Of a DNA stretch of 64,000 nt, positions 47,205 through 56,978 are shown piece after piece; the first letter of the stretch is position 1; each line of letters opens with the position of its first letter. The notes beneath the pieces were generated by a model. The model saw only the letters and a list, made by a program, of their open reading frames with translations. It was not told the DNA's origin and ran no database searches. Origin of the DNA: RYN-230 sp963844695 (GTDB lineage Bacteria > Actinomycetota > Actinomycetes > Streptosporangiales > Streptosporangiaceae); the NCBI GenBank assembly GCA_963844695.1, contig CAWJPL010000029.1, positions 115,156-179,155 on the forward strand, read 5' to 3'. Position numbers and translations under genes: made by a program.

Positions 47205-48317
47205 GTGGTCCGTATCGTGCTGGCTCTGCTGAGCCTGCTCACCGCGAACCGGCCGGCCCGGGCCGGCCAGGGACGCACCGCCCCCGCCTGGTCCGGCGCC
47301 GGCCCGTACCCGGCCGGGCGTTTCGGCGCGGGACACACGACCGCCGTGCTGGCCGGCTCCGGCGGGGGCCCGGGGGCTGCTGCCGCCCCCCCTGTCGTCC
47401 CGCCGGCGGACGCGCCGCACGGCCCGCCGAGCGGTCCCCCAGGGTGGCCATCTGACCCTGGTCCCGGCCCGCGCCGGCGGCGGCTGCGCAGCCGGGTCAT
47501 CTGGGGCACGGTCCTCGTGCTGGCCGGGCTCATCTTCCGTAAGGCGATCGCGTCCGTGGTGCTGGCCGCGCTGTCGGCCGCCCTGCACCTGGTGGGCCTG
47601 AACGTGCACCTGCCGAGCGTGCGGTTCGCCTGGCCGTGGCAGGTCGTCACCGGGGGGAGCACGGTCAACACCGATCTCGGGCCCTGGGTGCTGCAGAAGA
47701 TCGAGGGCATCTCCCAGCCCGCCCTCGGTCAGGCGAACTTTGACTTCTACTTCACCCGCAAGGTGTCCAAGAACATCGGCCCGTGGCCCTGCTGGTACGC
47801 CAGCACGTTCTACGCCGTCGGGCACGCGTCCGCCACCGTGGACCTCAACCCCGGCCCCGCCTGGTGGGCACCGGCCGCGGGGCACTACCGGTTGCGGGTG
47901 CTGAGCCGCCCAGCCGCAGGCAAGCCCGGCCACGTCACGGTCATGATGGTGCTGCCCCGGCCGCGCCTGCCGCAGACGGTGCACGACATCACCATCGACA
48001 ACCTTCCGTCTCACCCCATCGACACCCAGCACAGCTGGACCTACCCGGGGTTTGGCTGCGGTGTGGTGCTGAAGCCCCAGTTCGCCCCGTCGGTGCTGTA
48101 CCCGCAGGCGCAGCGGATCGCCTTCTACAAGGCCACCCACGCCCCGCAGGTGACCGGCCCGCTCGTCGGCAGCGCCGAGAACGAGGCCACCCAGACCATC
48201 CGCGGCAGCTTCATCCAGCCCACGCTGAACGCCCTCGGTTACACGCTCGACCAGTTCACGCTGCGATGGGCGGCCGCGGGGCCCGCGGCGGCGGCGCCGG
48301 CCCCGGCAGGCCAGTAG
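47205..48317 (+). CDS. Membrane-anchored protein, possibly DUF4230-like
   Basis: About 370 residues. A Pro/Gly-rich N-terminal part is followed by a membrane helix (VIWGTVLVLAGLIF, about 100) and a second hydrophobic segment. The exported domain has the strand-rich segment ANFDFYFTRKVSKN, VTVMMVLPRPRLPQTVHDIT and a C-terminal helix ATQTIRGSFIQPTLNALGY. This order loosely resembles DUF4230, but I am not sure. A Cys pair (PWPCWY, GFGCGV) may form a disulfide. The GTG at 47205 follows AGGAAGG. It lies 53 bp after the hydrolase and is probably co-transcribed. Confidence 0.62.
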   Translation: MVRIVLALLSLLTANRPARAGQGRTAPAWSGAGPYPAGRFGAGHTTAVLAGSGGGPGAAAAPPVVPPADAPHGPPSGPPGWPSDPGPGPRRRRLRSRVIWGTVLVLAGLIFRKAIASVVLAALSAALHLVGLNVHLPSVRFAWPWQVVTGGSTVNTDLGPWVLQKIEGISQPALGQANFDFYFTRKVSKNIGPWPCWYASTFYAVGHASATVDLNPGPAWWAPAAGHYRLRVLSRPAAGKPGHVTVMMVLPRPRLPQTVHDITIDNLPSHPIDTQHSWTYPGFGCGVVLKPQFAPSVLYPQAQRIAFYKATHAPQVTGPLVGSAENEATQTIRGSFIQPTLNALGYTLDQFTLRWAAAGPAAAAPAPAGQ

Positions 48318-48454
48318 TTACTGCACTCAGTGGCTACGCAGCCCCGGGCGAGCGGCGTGGCTGGGTCGCGGTCCGGATGGGGCGGCGGCTGTCCGTGACG
48401 CGCTGGGCATCGGCGGTCACGGGATGCCGGCCAGCGCGCCGGTACGCTGGCCGG

Positions 48455-49264
48455 GTGAAAGGCCTGGATGGCCGCCTCGCGCGGGTGTCGGGGGCCAGGT
48501 GGAGGCTGGTGCTGACCGGGGCCCTGGCCGCCGGGATCGGGCTGCTCGCGGGAGGATGCGCCACCCCGGAGCGCGTTCAGGCCAGCGCGCCGGCCGGCCA
48601 GCAGCGTCCGGCTTCCCCCAGGCCCGCGACACCCGCCCCGCCGGCCGCGACCGGCACGGACAACCCCGCACCAGGCGCGGGGCCGGCCGCGCCGGGCGCC
48701 GGGCAGCCGACCGTGGTCCCGGTGCCGCCCCCGCCGGGCCAGCTGAAGCAGACCGGTGCGCTGCCCAGCCCGCACACTCGGGTGTTCCGCGCCGAGATGA
48801 CGGATCTGTGGGCCGCCGTGGTCACCGGCCGGGCCGGCCTGGCCGCGCAGTCGTTCTTCCCGCTGGTGGCCTATACCCAGGTCAAGGCGATCGCTGACCC
48901 GTCAGCGGACTGGCACACCCGGCTCTTCGGGGAGTTCCGGCTCGACGTGGCCGCCGCGCACCACTTCCTCGGCCGTGGCGCCCGGCACGACACCCTGGTC
49001 CGGGTCGTCGTGCCCGCGGCCGAGGCGGCCTGGATCAGCCCCGGGGCCTGCGACAACGCCGTGGGCTACTGGCATGTGGGCGGCGCGCGCCTGGTGTACC
49101 GGGCCGGCGGCCAGCAGCGCTCGATCGGGATCGCGTCCCTCATCTCCTGGCGCGGCCGCTGGTACGTGGTGCACTTCGGTGCGGTGCTGCGAGCCGGCCC
49201 CGGCGGCGTCGTGGACGCGCCCGCGACCGGGCCGGGCGTCCCCGGGCCCGCCGGCGGGTGCTGA
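48455..49264 (+). CDS. Lipoprotein with extracytoplasmic domain of unknown family
   Basis: A 269-residue lipoprotein. The signal peptide ends in the lipobox GLLAGGC, followed by a Pro/Ala-rich spacer and a domain (about 105-255) with FRAEMTDLWAAVVTG, DWHTRLFGEFRLDV and GRWYVVHFGAVL. A late Cys in SPGACDNAVGYWHV is conserved-looking. TACGCT at 48443-48448 is exactly six bases before the GTG, so the transcript is probably leaderless and separate from the upstream operon. Confidence 0.75.
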   Translation: MKGLDGRLARVSGARWRLVLTGALAAGIGLLAGGCATPERVQASAPAGQQRPASPRPATPAPPAATGTDNPAPGAGPAAPGAGQPTVVPVPPPPGQLKQTGALPSPHTRVFRAEMTDLWAAVVTGRAGLAAQSFFPLVAYTQVKAIADPSADWHTRLFGEFRLDVAAAHHFLGRGARHDTLVRVVVPAAEAAWISPGACDNAVGYWHVGGARLVYRAGGQQRSIGIASLISWRGRWYVVHFGAVLRAGPGGVVDAPATGPGVPGPAGGC

Positions 49265-49407
49265 CCGGGCGGCGCGCCCGGGCGGGGCGTCGGCCGGCGG
49301 CACCCCTGCCCGGAATCAGCGGGCCCGGGGCGGCGACTCCGGTGGCTCCCGCTGGTCTACCTGTGTAGCCGTCACCGACGGAGATCACAGATTACGGAGG
49401 GGTGCTC

Positions 49408-50158
49408 ATGACTATCGACCTCGACGGGCCGGACCGCGCTCGTCACCGGGGCCAGCCGGGGCTTCGGCCGGGCCATCGCCGTCGCGCTGGGCGCGGCCGG
49501 CGCCCACGTCGTCGGCGTGGCCCGGGACCCGGCCCCGCTGGAGGACCTGCGGGCCGAGCTGGGCGGCTCGTTCACCCCGGTAGCCGCGGACGCCGCCGAC
49601 CCGGTGGTGGCCGGGAAGCTCATCGACGCCTACCGGCCGGGCCTGCTGGTCCTCAACGCGGGCGCCGCACCGCTGTCCCGGCCGATCCAGCGGCAGACGT
49701 GGCAGACGTTCAGCCGGAACTGGGACGTCAACGTCCAGCACGTCTTCCACTGGACCCGTGAAGCGCTGCTGGCGCCACTGGAGCCGGGCAGCCTGGTCGT
49801 CGCGCTGTCCAGCGGGGCGGCGGTGCGCGGGTCACCGCTGAGCGGCGGGTACGCCGGGGCCAAGGCCACCATCCGGTTCATCACCAGCTACGCCGCGGCC
49901 GAATCCGAGCGGGACGGTCTCGACATCAGGTTCGTGTCGTTGCTGCCGCAACTGACCCCGGCGACCGGGCTGGGGGCCGCCGCGGTAGCCGGGTACGCGG
50001 CCCGGGACGGGATCGAGGTGAGCGCGTTCCTGGACCGGGCCGGGCCGGCCCTGACCACGGACCAGGCGGGCCAGGCGGTCGCCGACCTGGCCGCGGGCCG
50101 GGTCAAGGGGCACGGCGCGTACCTGCTCACCGCCGGAGGTCTGAGTCCGGCCCCGTGA
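49408..50158 (+). CDS. Short-chain dehydrogenase/reductase, frame-broken near start
   Basis: An SDR of about 249 residues. The ATG at 49408 has GGAGGGG upstream. The first codons read MTIDLDG, then the Rossmann motif TALVTGASRGFGRAI is in the next frame. Removing one G from GGG at 49426-49428 gives LDGRTALVTGASRGFG, the standard SDR opening. Later landmarks are NAGAAP and the Ser-Tyr-Lys set VALSSGAAVRG with GGYAGAKATIR. Substrate unknown. Confidence 0.83.
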
Positions 50159-50191
50159 TGACCGGCCCGTGATGACCGGCCCCATGATGAC
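50148..50191. repeat. 14/15-bp tandem repeat over SDR stop codon
   Basis: Three units of CGGCCCCGTGATGAC type (50148-50162, 50163-50176, 50177-50191) span the SDR stop codon. Confidence 0.7.
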
Positions 50192-50216
50192 CGGCCCCGT
50201 CACCTGATCTCGTTCC

Positions 50217-52412
50217 TCAGCTCCCCGGCACGGGCAGCCGGCCGGATACGGTCGTGCCCTGCCCGGGCTGGGAGCGGAGGTGCAGGGTCCCGCCCAGGGC
50301 GGCGAGCCGGTCGGCCATGCCTTGCAGGCCGGTGCCGTGCCGGGCGGCCGCGGTGTCGAATCCGGTTCCGTCGTCAGTGATGGTGAACTGCAGGCTTCCC
50401 CCGGAGCAGGAGAGGCAGACGTCGGCCCGGGAAGCGTCCGCGTACTTGGCCGACGTTCTGCAGGGCCTCCAGCGCGCAGAAGTACACGGTCGCCTCGACG
50501 TCCTGCGGGTAGCGCTGAATGCCGTCGGCCTCAATCGTGACCGGCACCACGGTCTTGCCCGCCTGGGCTTGCAGGGCGTGGACCAGGCCCTGGTCAGCGA
50601 GCAGCGGCGGGTAGATGCCCCGGGCGAGCGCCCGCAGGTCGTCGAGCGCCGCCCGGGCTGATTTCTGCAGCTCGGGCGTGAGCTGCCGGACGGAGGCCGC
50701 GTCGCCGGCCGAGTCTTGCAGCAGGCCAAGCTGGATGGAGAGCGCGACGAGCTGCTGCTGCGCCCCGTCGTGCAGGTTGCGCTCGATCTTGCGCCGCTCC
50801 TCGTCCTGCGCCTCGACCAGGCGCCGCCGCGAGGCCCTCAGTTCCTCGATGGTGGCCTGCAGCTCCGCGGTGAGCCCGGCCGTTGCGGAAGACCAGCCCC
50901 GCCTGGGAGGCCAGATGCTGCAGGAGCTTGTCTTCCGCCTGGGTCAGCGGCTCGTTCCTCGGCTTGAGCAAGGCCAGCGCGCCCAGCAGCTCATCCCCGT
51001 GCCGGACGGCCACCGCCCGGGACGCGGCCTCGAAGGCGGGCAGCTGCTCGCCATCGGCTAGCGGGAGCGCGGCCCGGGGAGAGGACCCGTCGGGCCAGAT
51101 CGTCACCGGCCGCAGCTCCGGCCCGACCCGGATCCAGGCCTCGGCCCGGATGGCTCCGGTAGCGCTGGCCAGGACCGTCACCATCTTCGCGACAGCCTTG
51201 TCGTAGTCCAGCTGCTCGGCCATGTCGTCGGCGAAGTCGGAGAGCACCTGGTAGGGCGTGGCCCGCTCCCCGTACACCAGCCGGTTGGCGACCCGGCGGG
51301 CCCACTGCCGGGCGGGCTGGAACAGCAGGGCGACCGCGACGGCCGCGGCGATGGTCAGCCCGGGCTGTTCTGCTGCCCAGCGAGCGCCCCGATGCCCAGC
51401 ACGATGGCCGGCGTACACGGCGGTCAGCCCGGCCGAGACCAGGCCGTAGACGACCGCCCGGTTGATGATGACGTCGATCTCGTACAGCCGGTACTTCAGG
51501 ATCCCGACCGTGATCGCGGCCGGGAAGCCGAGCAGCCCGATGACGGCGGACGCGGCATAGGCGGCGCCGGTGATGGGCGGCTGCTTACCGTGGTCGGCCA
51601 GGATGCCTGCGATCGCCACCAGCTGGACCAGGGCAAACGCGGCGCCGGCCAGCGCCACCCAGTTGATCTGGCGCCGCAACTCGCCATCGCCCGCCCGGTA
51701 GCGCAGGACGAGCGACAGCGCTCCCGCTCCTGAGGAACGGCACGGACAGCAGGGTCAGGGAGTTGAAATTGTTCAATGGCAGTCCCGGCAAGAGCACTCC
51801 CGATGGCCGGAATGCCGAACGGATTCTGGTACGTGAGCGAGACACCGCCGGGGGCTGGGAGGGCCACCGAGCCTGGGCACCAGGATGAAGCCGATCATCA
51901 GCAGCCCGGTGGCCAGGAAGTTCAGCACCACGACCGGGCGCCAGCGCCGCGACCGCAAGGTCCCGGTTGGGAAGAGGAGGAACGCGCAGGCCAGCACGGC
52001 CACGACCGGGAAGAAGAGCCACTCGGCCACCGCGCCGACCTGCTGAGGCGCGGGCACCGCGCCGGGATGCGTGGTGATCCCCAGCATGGCATAGGCGTAA
52101 AAAAGCCCCATCAGCCCGAGGCAGACTCCCGCGGCCAGCAGCAGCCAGCCAATCGGGTTGCGGACCCGGCGGACGATCAGCGCCCCGAGAGTGGCGTACG
52201 CCAGCGTCGAGACCGGGGATCCCACCTGGGAGATGGCGTCGCCCGTCTTGAAGTCACTCCAGGTCAGTCCGGTCAGTATGGCGCTCCGCGACGGCGATCA
52301 GGACCGACCCGGCCCACAAGGCGTCGATGAGGCGCATACCTGACCGGCCAGGCACGCTGGCCACCTCCAGCCTTCGCGTGCCCGCCGCCTGGCTATCCGT
52401 GCTCGCCGTCAT
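50217..52412 (-). pseudogene. NarL-type sensor histidine kinase, broken by at least six frame changes
   Basis: The pieces in order rebuild one protein of about 730 residues. They are an N-terminal membrane domain (AYATLGALIVRRVRNPIGWL, YAYAMLGITTHPG), further helices (LRRQINWVALAGAAFALVQL, ILKYRLYEIDVIINRAVVYG), a GAF-like part (ATGAIRAEAWIRVGPE), the H box ERNLHDGAQQQLVALS in a third frame, and the ATPase domain (FTITDDGTGFD, GLQGMADRLAALGG). Frame changes lie near 52290, 51880, 51810, 51730, 50895 and 50440, with a further pair near 51370-51410. This density exceeds other genes here, so it may be a real pseudogene or a badly assembled stretch. No response regulator is adjacent. Confidence 0.7.
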
Positions 52413-52424
52413 GAGTTCCTCCCG

Positions 52425-52865
52425 TCATGAGTGCTGACGGCGGGCCGCCAGATACAAGAACGCGGCGATGCCCAGGATGGCCAGCCCGTCCAGGGCGTGC
52501 AGGCCGCCGAACCACACGGTGTTGTCGGCCAGGCTGGCCAGCAGGCTCTGGACCAGGACAGCCAGCAGGAACAGCAGCACCGACCCGATGACCGCGCGGA
52601 CCCCCGGCCGGGCGATCAGCGCGAGGACCAGGATGAGGAGCGCCACCCCGCCCATCGCGAATCCCACCGCACGATGCGGGGCGAACGCCGTGTCGCCCGA
52701 GACCCCCAGATTGTCGATCCGGAAGGCGCCCAGGCCAGCCAGGAAGATCTGGACCGCGCCGAGTAGCAGGAAGACCAGCAGCAGCCAGCGGTATCCCGCC
52801 TGGGCCGCACGCCGCAGACGGGTGTCGGCCGATGATGAGCTCCGAGTCTCGACGGATGAGGCCAT
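52425..52865 (-). CDS. Small four-helix membrane protein (DUF6220-like)
   Basis: A 146-residue protein with four hydrophobic helices (WLLLVFLLLGAVQIFLAGLG, VALLILVLALIA, VLLFLLAVLVQSLLA, LAILGIAAFLYLAA). HRAVGF and GGLHALDG carry the conserved His residues of this small family. Function unknown. GGGGGA precedes the ATG. It sits 12 bp upstream of the kinase start and 27 bp downstream of another membrane gene, so all are one operon. Confidence 0.75.
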   Translation of the reverse strand: MASSVETRSSSSADTRLRRAAQAGYRWLLLVFLLLGAVQIFLAGLGAFRIDNLGVSGDTAFAPHRAVGFAMGGVALLILVLALIARPGVRAVIGSVLLFLLAVLVQSLLASLADNTVWFGGLHALDGLAILGIAAFLYLAARRQHS

Positions 52866-52892
52866 GGGATCCCCCAGATCAGTGCGGTCAGG

Positions 52893-53543
52893 TCAGTCAC
52901 GGGCGGCTAGGTGGGGCGATACGGGGCTCGGTGCGGGCGACGCCGGTGCGGGCGGGCGCACCAGGGCCGCGATGCCGAGCGCGATGAACGCCAGGAACTG
53001 CGGGAAAGGCAGGGCGCCGCGGAACACGGCGAACTCGCCGAACAGGAGGGCCGCCGCGATCAGCAGGACCACGCCGGTCCAACCCGGGAGTCTGCGGGTC
53101 GCGATGATCGACGCCCCGAAGCACACCAGCGCGGCCGGCGCCAGCAGCGCGAAGTAGGCCGTGGCCAGGCCCTCCGCCCAGTGCTCGGCCCCGAGGTACC
53201 AGGCGGGCAGCCGGGTGCTGCCCAGGAGGGTGCTGGTGACCGACAGGTCCCAGGTCGTGGACGCGAGAGCCAGTCCGCCTCCGACCAGGTAGAGCGACCG
53301 GCCCACCCGGGCCGTGTCGGTATCCACGGACCGGACCAGGAGTTCGACTGCGGCGATGGCGGCCACCACCGACAGTGCGATCAGCCAGGTCGAGAAGAAC
53401 CACGCGGTGCGGTGGGCCGAGGCCGTGCGGAGCGCCTCGGGTACCGATTCGCCCCAGGTGGACAGCAGGGGCGGGTTGAGCACGCCGGCCACGAAGCACA
53501 GGCCGGACACGATGAACAGGACGCCCATGGCACGATCGCGCAT
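52893..53543 (-). CDS. Polytopic membrane protein (DUF4386-like)
   Basis: About 216 residues with six hydrophobic helices. The opening GVLFIVSGLCFVAGVLNPP and the SLYLVGGGLALASTTWDLS segment resemble DUF4386-type proteins, a tentative match. The ATG at 53543 has GAGGTGA upstream; a GTG at 53552 would overlap the preceding stop. It is the second gene of the operon headed by the ester cyclase. Confidence 0.68.
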   Translation of the reverse strand: MRDRAMGVLFIVSGLCFVAGVLNPPLLSTWGESVPEALRTASAHRTAWFFSTWLIALSVVAAIAAVELLVRSVDTDTARVGRSLYLVGGGLALASTTWDLSVTSTLLGSTRLPAWYLGAEHWAEGLATAYFALLAPAALVCFGASIIATRRLPGWTGVVLLIAAALLFGEFAVFRGALPFPQFLAFIALGIAALVRPPAPASPAPSPVSPHLAARD

Positions 53544-53548
53544 TCGGC

Positions 53549-54016
53549 TCACCTCAGCGAGCCCGGGCTCGTATGCCGCAACGCCGCCGGCCGGTCCGCT
53601 TGGGGCGGCCCGGCGAGTTGCCGCAGCACGCTGGCCAGGTCGGCGGACGACCAGTGCTCGGCGAACTTCCCGTCCACCCCGGCCCGGCTGATCTCGATGA
53701 TCTGGAAGGACACCGGCCGGCCAGTCGGAGGGATACCGGAGAACTCTCCCTGGTGCGTGCCGTAGCAGGTGAGGCGCTGCGCGACCAGGTCATCTTCGGC
53801 GATCTCGTCTTCCACGATGGCGTGGAAATCAGGGAAGATACTCAGGGTCAGCGCCAGCCAGTCCCGGAGGGCCGCGAGGCCAGGCACCGACAGGCCGCCC
53901 GGGATGTGGTGGACGCAATCGGGGGAGATGAGCTCATTGGCGACAGCGAGGTCGCCCTGGTTGAGGACCTCCTCGACCATGCGGCGGGCACGGGACTTCA
54001 GGTCGTCAGGGGCCAT
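53549..54016 (-). CDS. SnoaL-like ester cyclase / NTF2-fold protein
   Basis: A 155-residue protein. The NTF2-like fold is seen in MVEEVLNQGDLAVANELISP, VHHIPGG and LSIFPDFHAIVEDEIAEDD, with FQIIEISRAGVDGKFAEHW near the end. SnoaL relatives include polyketide cyclases, but many are of unknown activity. The ATG at 54016 has GGGAG upstream. It heads the reverse-strand operon and is divergent from the XRE-STAND regulator, a probable controller. Confidence 0.82.
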   Translation of the reverse strand: MAPDDLKSRARRMVEEVLNQGDLAVANELISPDCVHHIPGGLSVPGLAALRDWLALTLSIFPDFHAIVEDEIAEDDLVAQRLTCYGTHQGEFSGIPPTGRPVSFQIIEISRAGVDGKFAEHWSSADLASVLRQLAGPPQADRPAALRHTSPGSLR

Positions 54017-54127
54017 GGTGGTGCTCCCTGGGCAGCTCGGCAGATGGCCTGGTCTCACGATCGGCGCCGCAGTGGCCCGATGCCAGGACGACCTCTCCCC
54101 GTTTCCTGGACGTTTGGCGGTCCGGCG

Positions 54128-56899
54128 ATGACGGGCGGAGATCCGCGGAGCTTCGGCGCGCTGCTGAAACGCCAGCGGCTGGCGGCGGGCCTGACCCAGG
54201 AGGCCCTGGCTGAGCGGGCCGGGCTGAGCCCCAAGGCCGTGAGCGATCTGGAGCGCGATCCGGCCCGTTCGCCGCGCCTGGGCACGGTGACCTTGCTCGC
54301 CGACGCACTGGCGGTGGATCCGGACGCGCGCGCCGAGCTGCTCGCGGCGGCCCGCCCCGGGGACTCCCCCGTCCCGGACCCCCCCTGGCGCGGCCTGCGG
54401 CGGCCCCTCACCCCGCTTATCGGCCGGGCCGGCGTGACGGCGGCGGTGGTCCGGTTGCTGCGCCGCGGCGACTTGCAGCTGCTCACGCTCACCGGACCCG
54501 GCGGGGTGGGCAAGACCCGGCTGGCGATCGAGGTGGCGGAGCAACTGACTGGGGACTTCGCCGACGGCGCGGTCTTTGTGGACCTGGCCCCGCTGCATGA
54601 CCCCGGGCTGGTGCTGACCGCCATCGCCCAGCGGCTGGGGGTAGACGAGCGGGACGCGACCCCGCTGCCTGGACGGCTGGCTGCGGCTCTGCGGGCCAGG
54701 CAGATGCTGATCCTGCTGGACAATTTCGAGCACGTTCTTGCGGCCCGGGAGAGCCTGCTTCCGCTGCTGGAAGCCTGCCCGCGGCTGGTCATGCTGGTGA
54801 CCAGCCGGGTGTCCCTGGACGTGCGGGGCGGCCGCGAATATCCGATCGCTCCGCTGGTCCTGCCCGAGCCGGACGTCCTGCCGGAGACACTGAGCGGATC
54901 GCCCGCGGTGCAGCTCTTCGTGGAGCGCGCCCGCGCCACGGGTACCGAACTGGCGCTGGACACCGCGACGGCCCAGGCGGTGGCGGAGATCTGCCGGCGG
55001 CTGGAAGGGCTGCCCCTGGCCATCGAACTGGCCGCAGCCCGGACCAGGCTGCTGCCCCCGGCGGCGTTGCTGGACAAGCTGGGTCAGCGGCTGCCGGTGC
55101 TGGCCGGCGGGGTGCACGATCTGCCGGACCGGCAGAAGACCATGCGGAACGCCATCGCCTGGAGCTACGACCTGCTCGACGAGCCGGACCAGGTGCTCTT
55201 CCGGCAGATGTGCGTGTTCACCGGGGGCTGCACTCTGGATGCGGCCGAGGTGGTCTCCGCGGGCGGCGGCCGCCGGCCCGGGGCGCATGGGCTCCCTGGG
55301 CCCGGGCCTGCGGCTGTGCTCGACGGACTGGCCTCACTCGCCGCCAGCAGCCTGCTCCAGCAGGACACCACCTCTGCCGGGCAGGCGGACCTTCCACCCG
55401 GGGGACCGCGGGTGACGATGCTGGAGACCATCCGCGAGTACGGGAGCGAACAACTGGCGGCGCATGCCGAAGCCGCTGCCGTCGGGCAGCGGCACGCCGC
55501 TTACTACCTGGCCCTGGCCGAGGATGCAGCTATCGCGCTCACTGGCCCGGAGGCCGCGACCGGGCTGGCGCGGCTGGACGACGAGCATGACAACCTGCGG
55601 GCCGCCCTCCGCTGGGCCCGGGAGCGGGGCGACCGGGTGACGGCGCTCCGGCTAGCTGGCGCGCTGTGGCGGTTCTGGGCCCAGCGCGGCCACCTCAGCG
55701 AGGGCCGCCGGTGGTTCGCCGAGGCGTTCGCCCTGCCCGGCGACGGCGGCCGGCTCCCGCGGCCATCCAGGTCAACTGGCTGGCCGGGGCGGCCCAGCTG
55801 GCCATGGAGCAGGCTGCCTTCGACGAGGCCATGGGGTACAGCGACCAGGCTGTCGCCCTGGCCAGCCAGCGCGGGGGCGCTGCCGACCAGGCGACAGCCC
55901 TGAATACCCAGGGCCTGCTGGCCCGCGCGATGAACCAGTACGCCGATTCGGCTACAGGCTCATGAGGCCGCGCTGCCGCTGGCGCGCGCGGCGGCCGACC
56001 CGGGCGCCGTGGCGACGGCCCTGCTCGGCCTGGCCTACGCGGCGATGTTCACCGGCGATGCCCCGCGGGCCAGCACCCTGGCCGAAGAAAGCCTGGCGCA
56101 CGCGCGGGAATCGGGGGATCCGCTTATTCTTGCCCAGACGCTGTTTTTCATGAGCTGGGTGGCGAGTAACGGGGCCGGGTTCGAGCGAGCCGCGGTGCTC
56201 GCGACAGAGGCACTGGACTTGTTCACCACCCTGGGCGATTCCGGCGGCCGCGCCGAGGCCCTCTTCGTGCTCGGCACCGTCGAGATGTACTCGGCCCGCT
56301 ACCGGGAGGCGGCGGGCTTCTTCACCGACAGCACGAACCAGCACCGGGCTCACGGCGCCGGACCCATCCTGGCCCGGGACCTCGGCGGGCTGGGCAGCGC
56401 CCTGCTAAACCTCGGTGAGCTGCCGCGGGCCCGGGCCGTGCTCGACGAGAGCCTCGAAGTGGCGCGGCGGTACGCGGATCCCTGGAGCTCGGCCATGTCG
56501 CTGATGCTGCTGGGCCACGTCCATCTGGCCGAGGGCGAGACCCTCCGCGCGGAAGCGGTGCTGGCCGAGGCCGGGTCACTCTTCCAGGCCACCGGCAACA
56601 TGGTCTACCTGCCGTGGTGCCTGGAAGGCCTGGCCAGCCTGGCTGCCGCGCAGGGTGACTACGGGCGGGCAGCCGGACTCGCCGGGGCCCGGGACGCGCT
56701 GCGCGACCAGATCGGCGTGTTCTTGCCGCCCGTGTACCCGGCCGGATACGACCGGACACTCCAGGTCGTGCGGGCCAGGCTGACCCCGGAGGCGTTCGAG
56801 GCCGCCCACGCCCGGCTCGCGGGCCAGCCCCCGCCGCAGATCGTCGCGGCCGCCCTGGGCGGCGGTGACTCTCCGCTCAACGTCACGGAGCCGGACTGA
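54128..56899 (+). CDS. XRE-HTH / STAND ATPase / TPR regulator (AfsR-like architecture), frame-broken twice
   Basis: About 923 residues. An XRE helix-turn-helix (about 9-63, LTQEALAERAGLSPKAVSDL) is followed by an NB-ARC-like ATPase with P-loop GPGGVGKTRLA (about 124), Walker B MLILLDNFEHV (about 198) and LPLAIELAAARTRLLPP. A TPR-rich C-terminal half follows (YREAAGFFTDSTNQHRAHG, LMLLGHVHLAEGE). Frame changes occur near 55760 (one missing base before GCGGCC) and near 55950. The class senses a signal through the TPRs and uses ATP as a switch. It is divergent from the ester-cyclase operon, its likely target. Confidence 0.85.
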
Positions 56900-56978
56900 C
56901 GCAGCGCGATGGTTACGCTGTGCTGATCAGCCCTTACGATGACGGGCGACGAATGTTACCGGCCCAGGATTGACGTGA

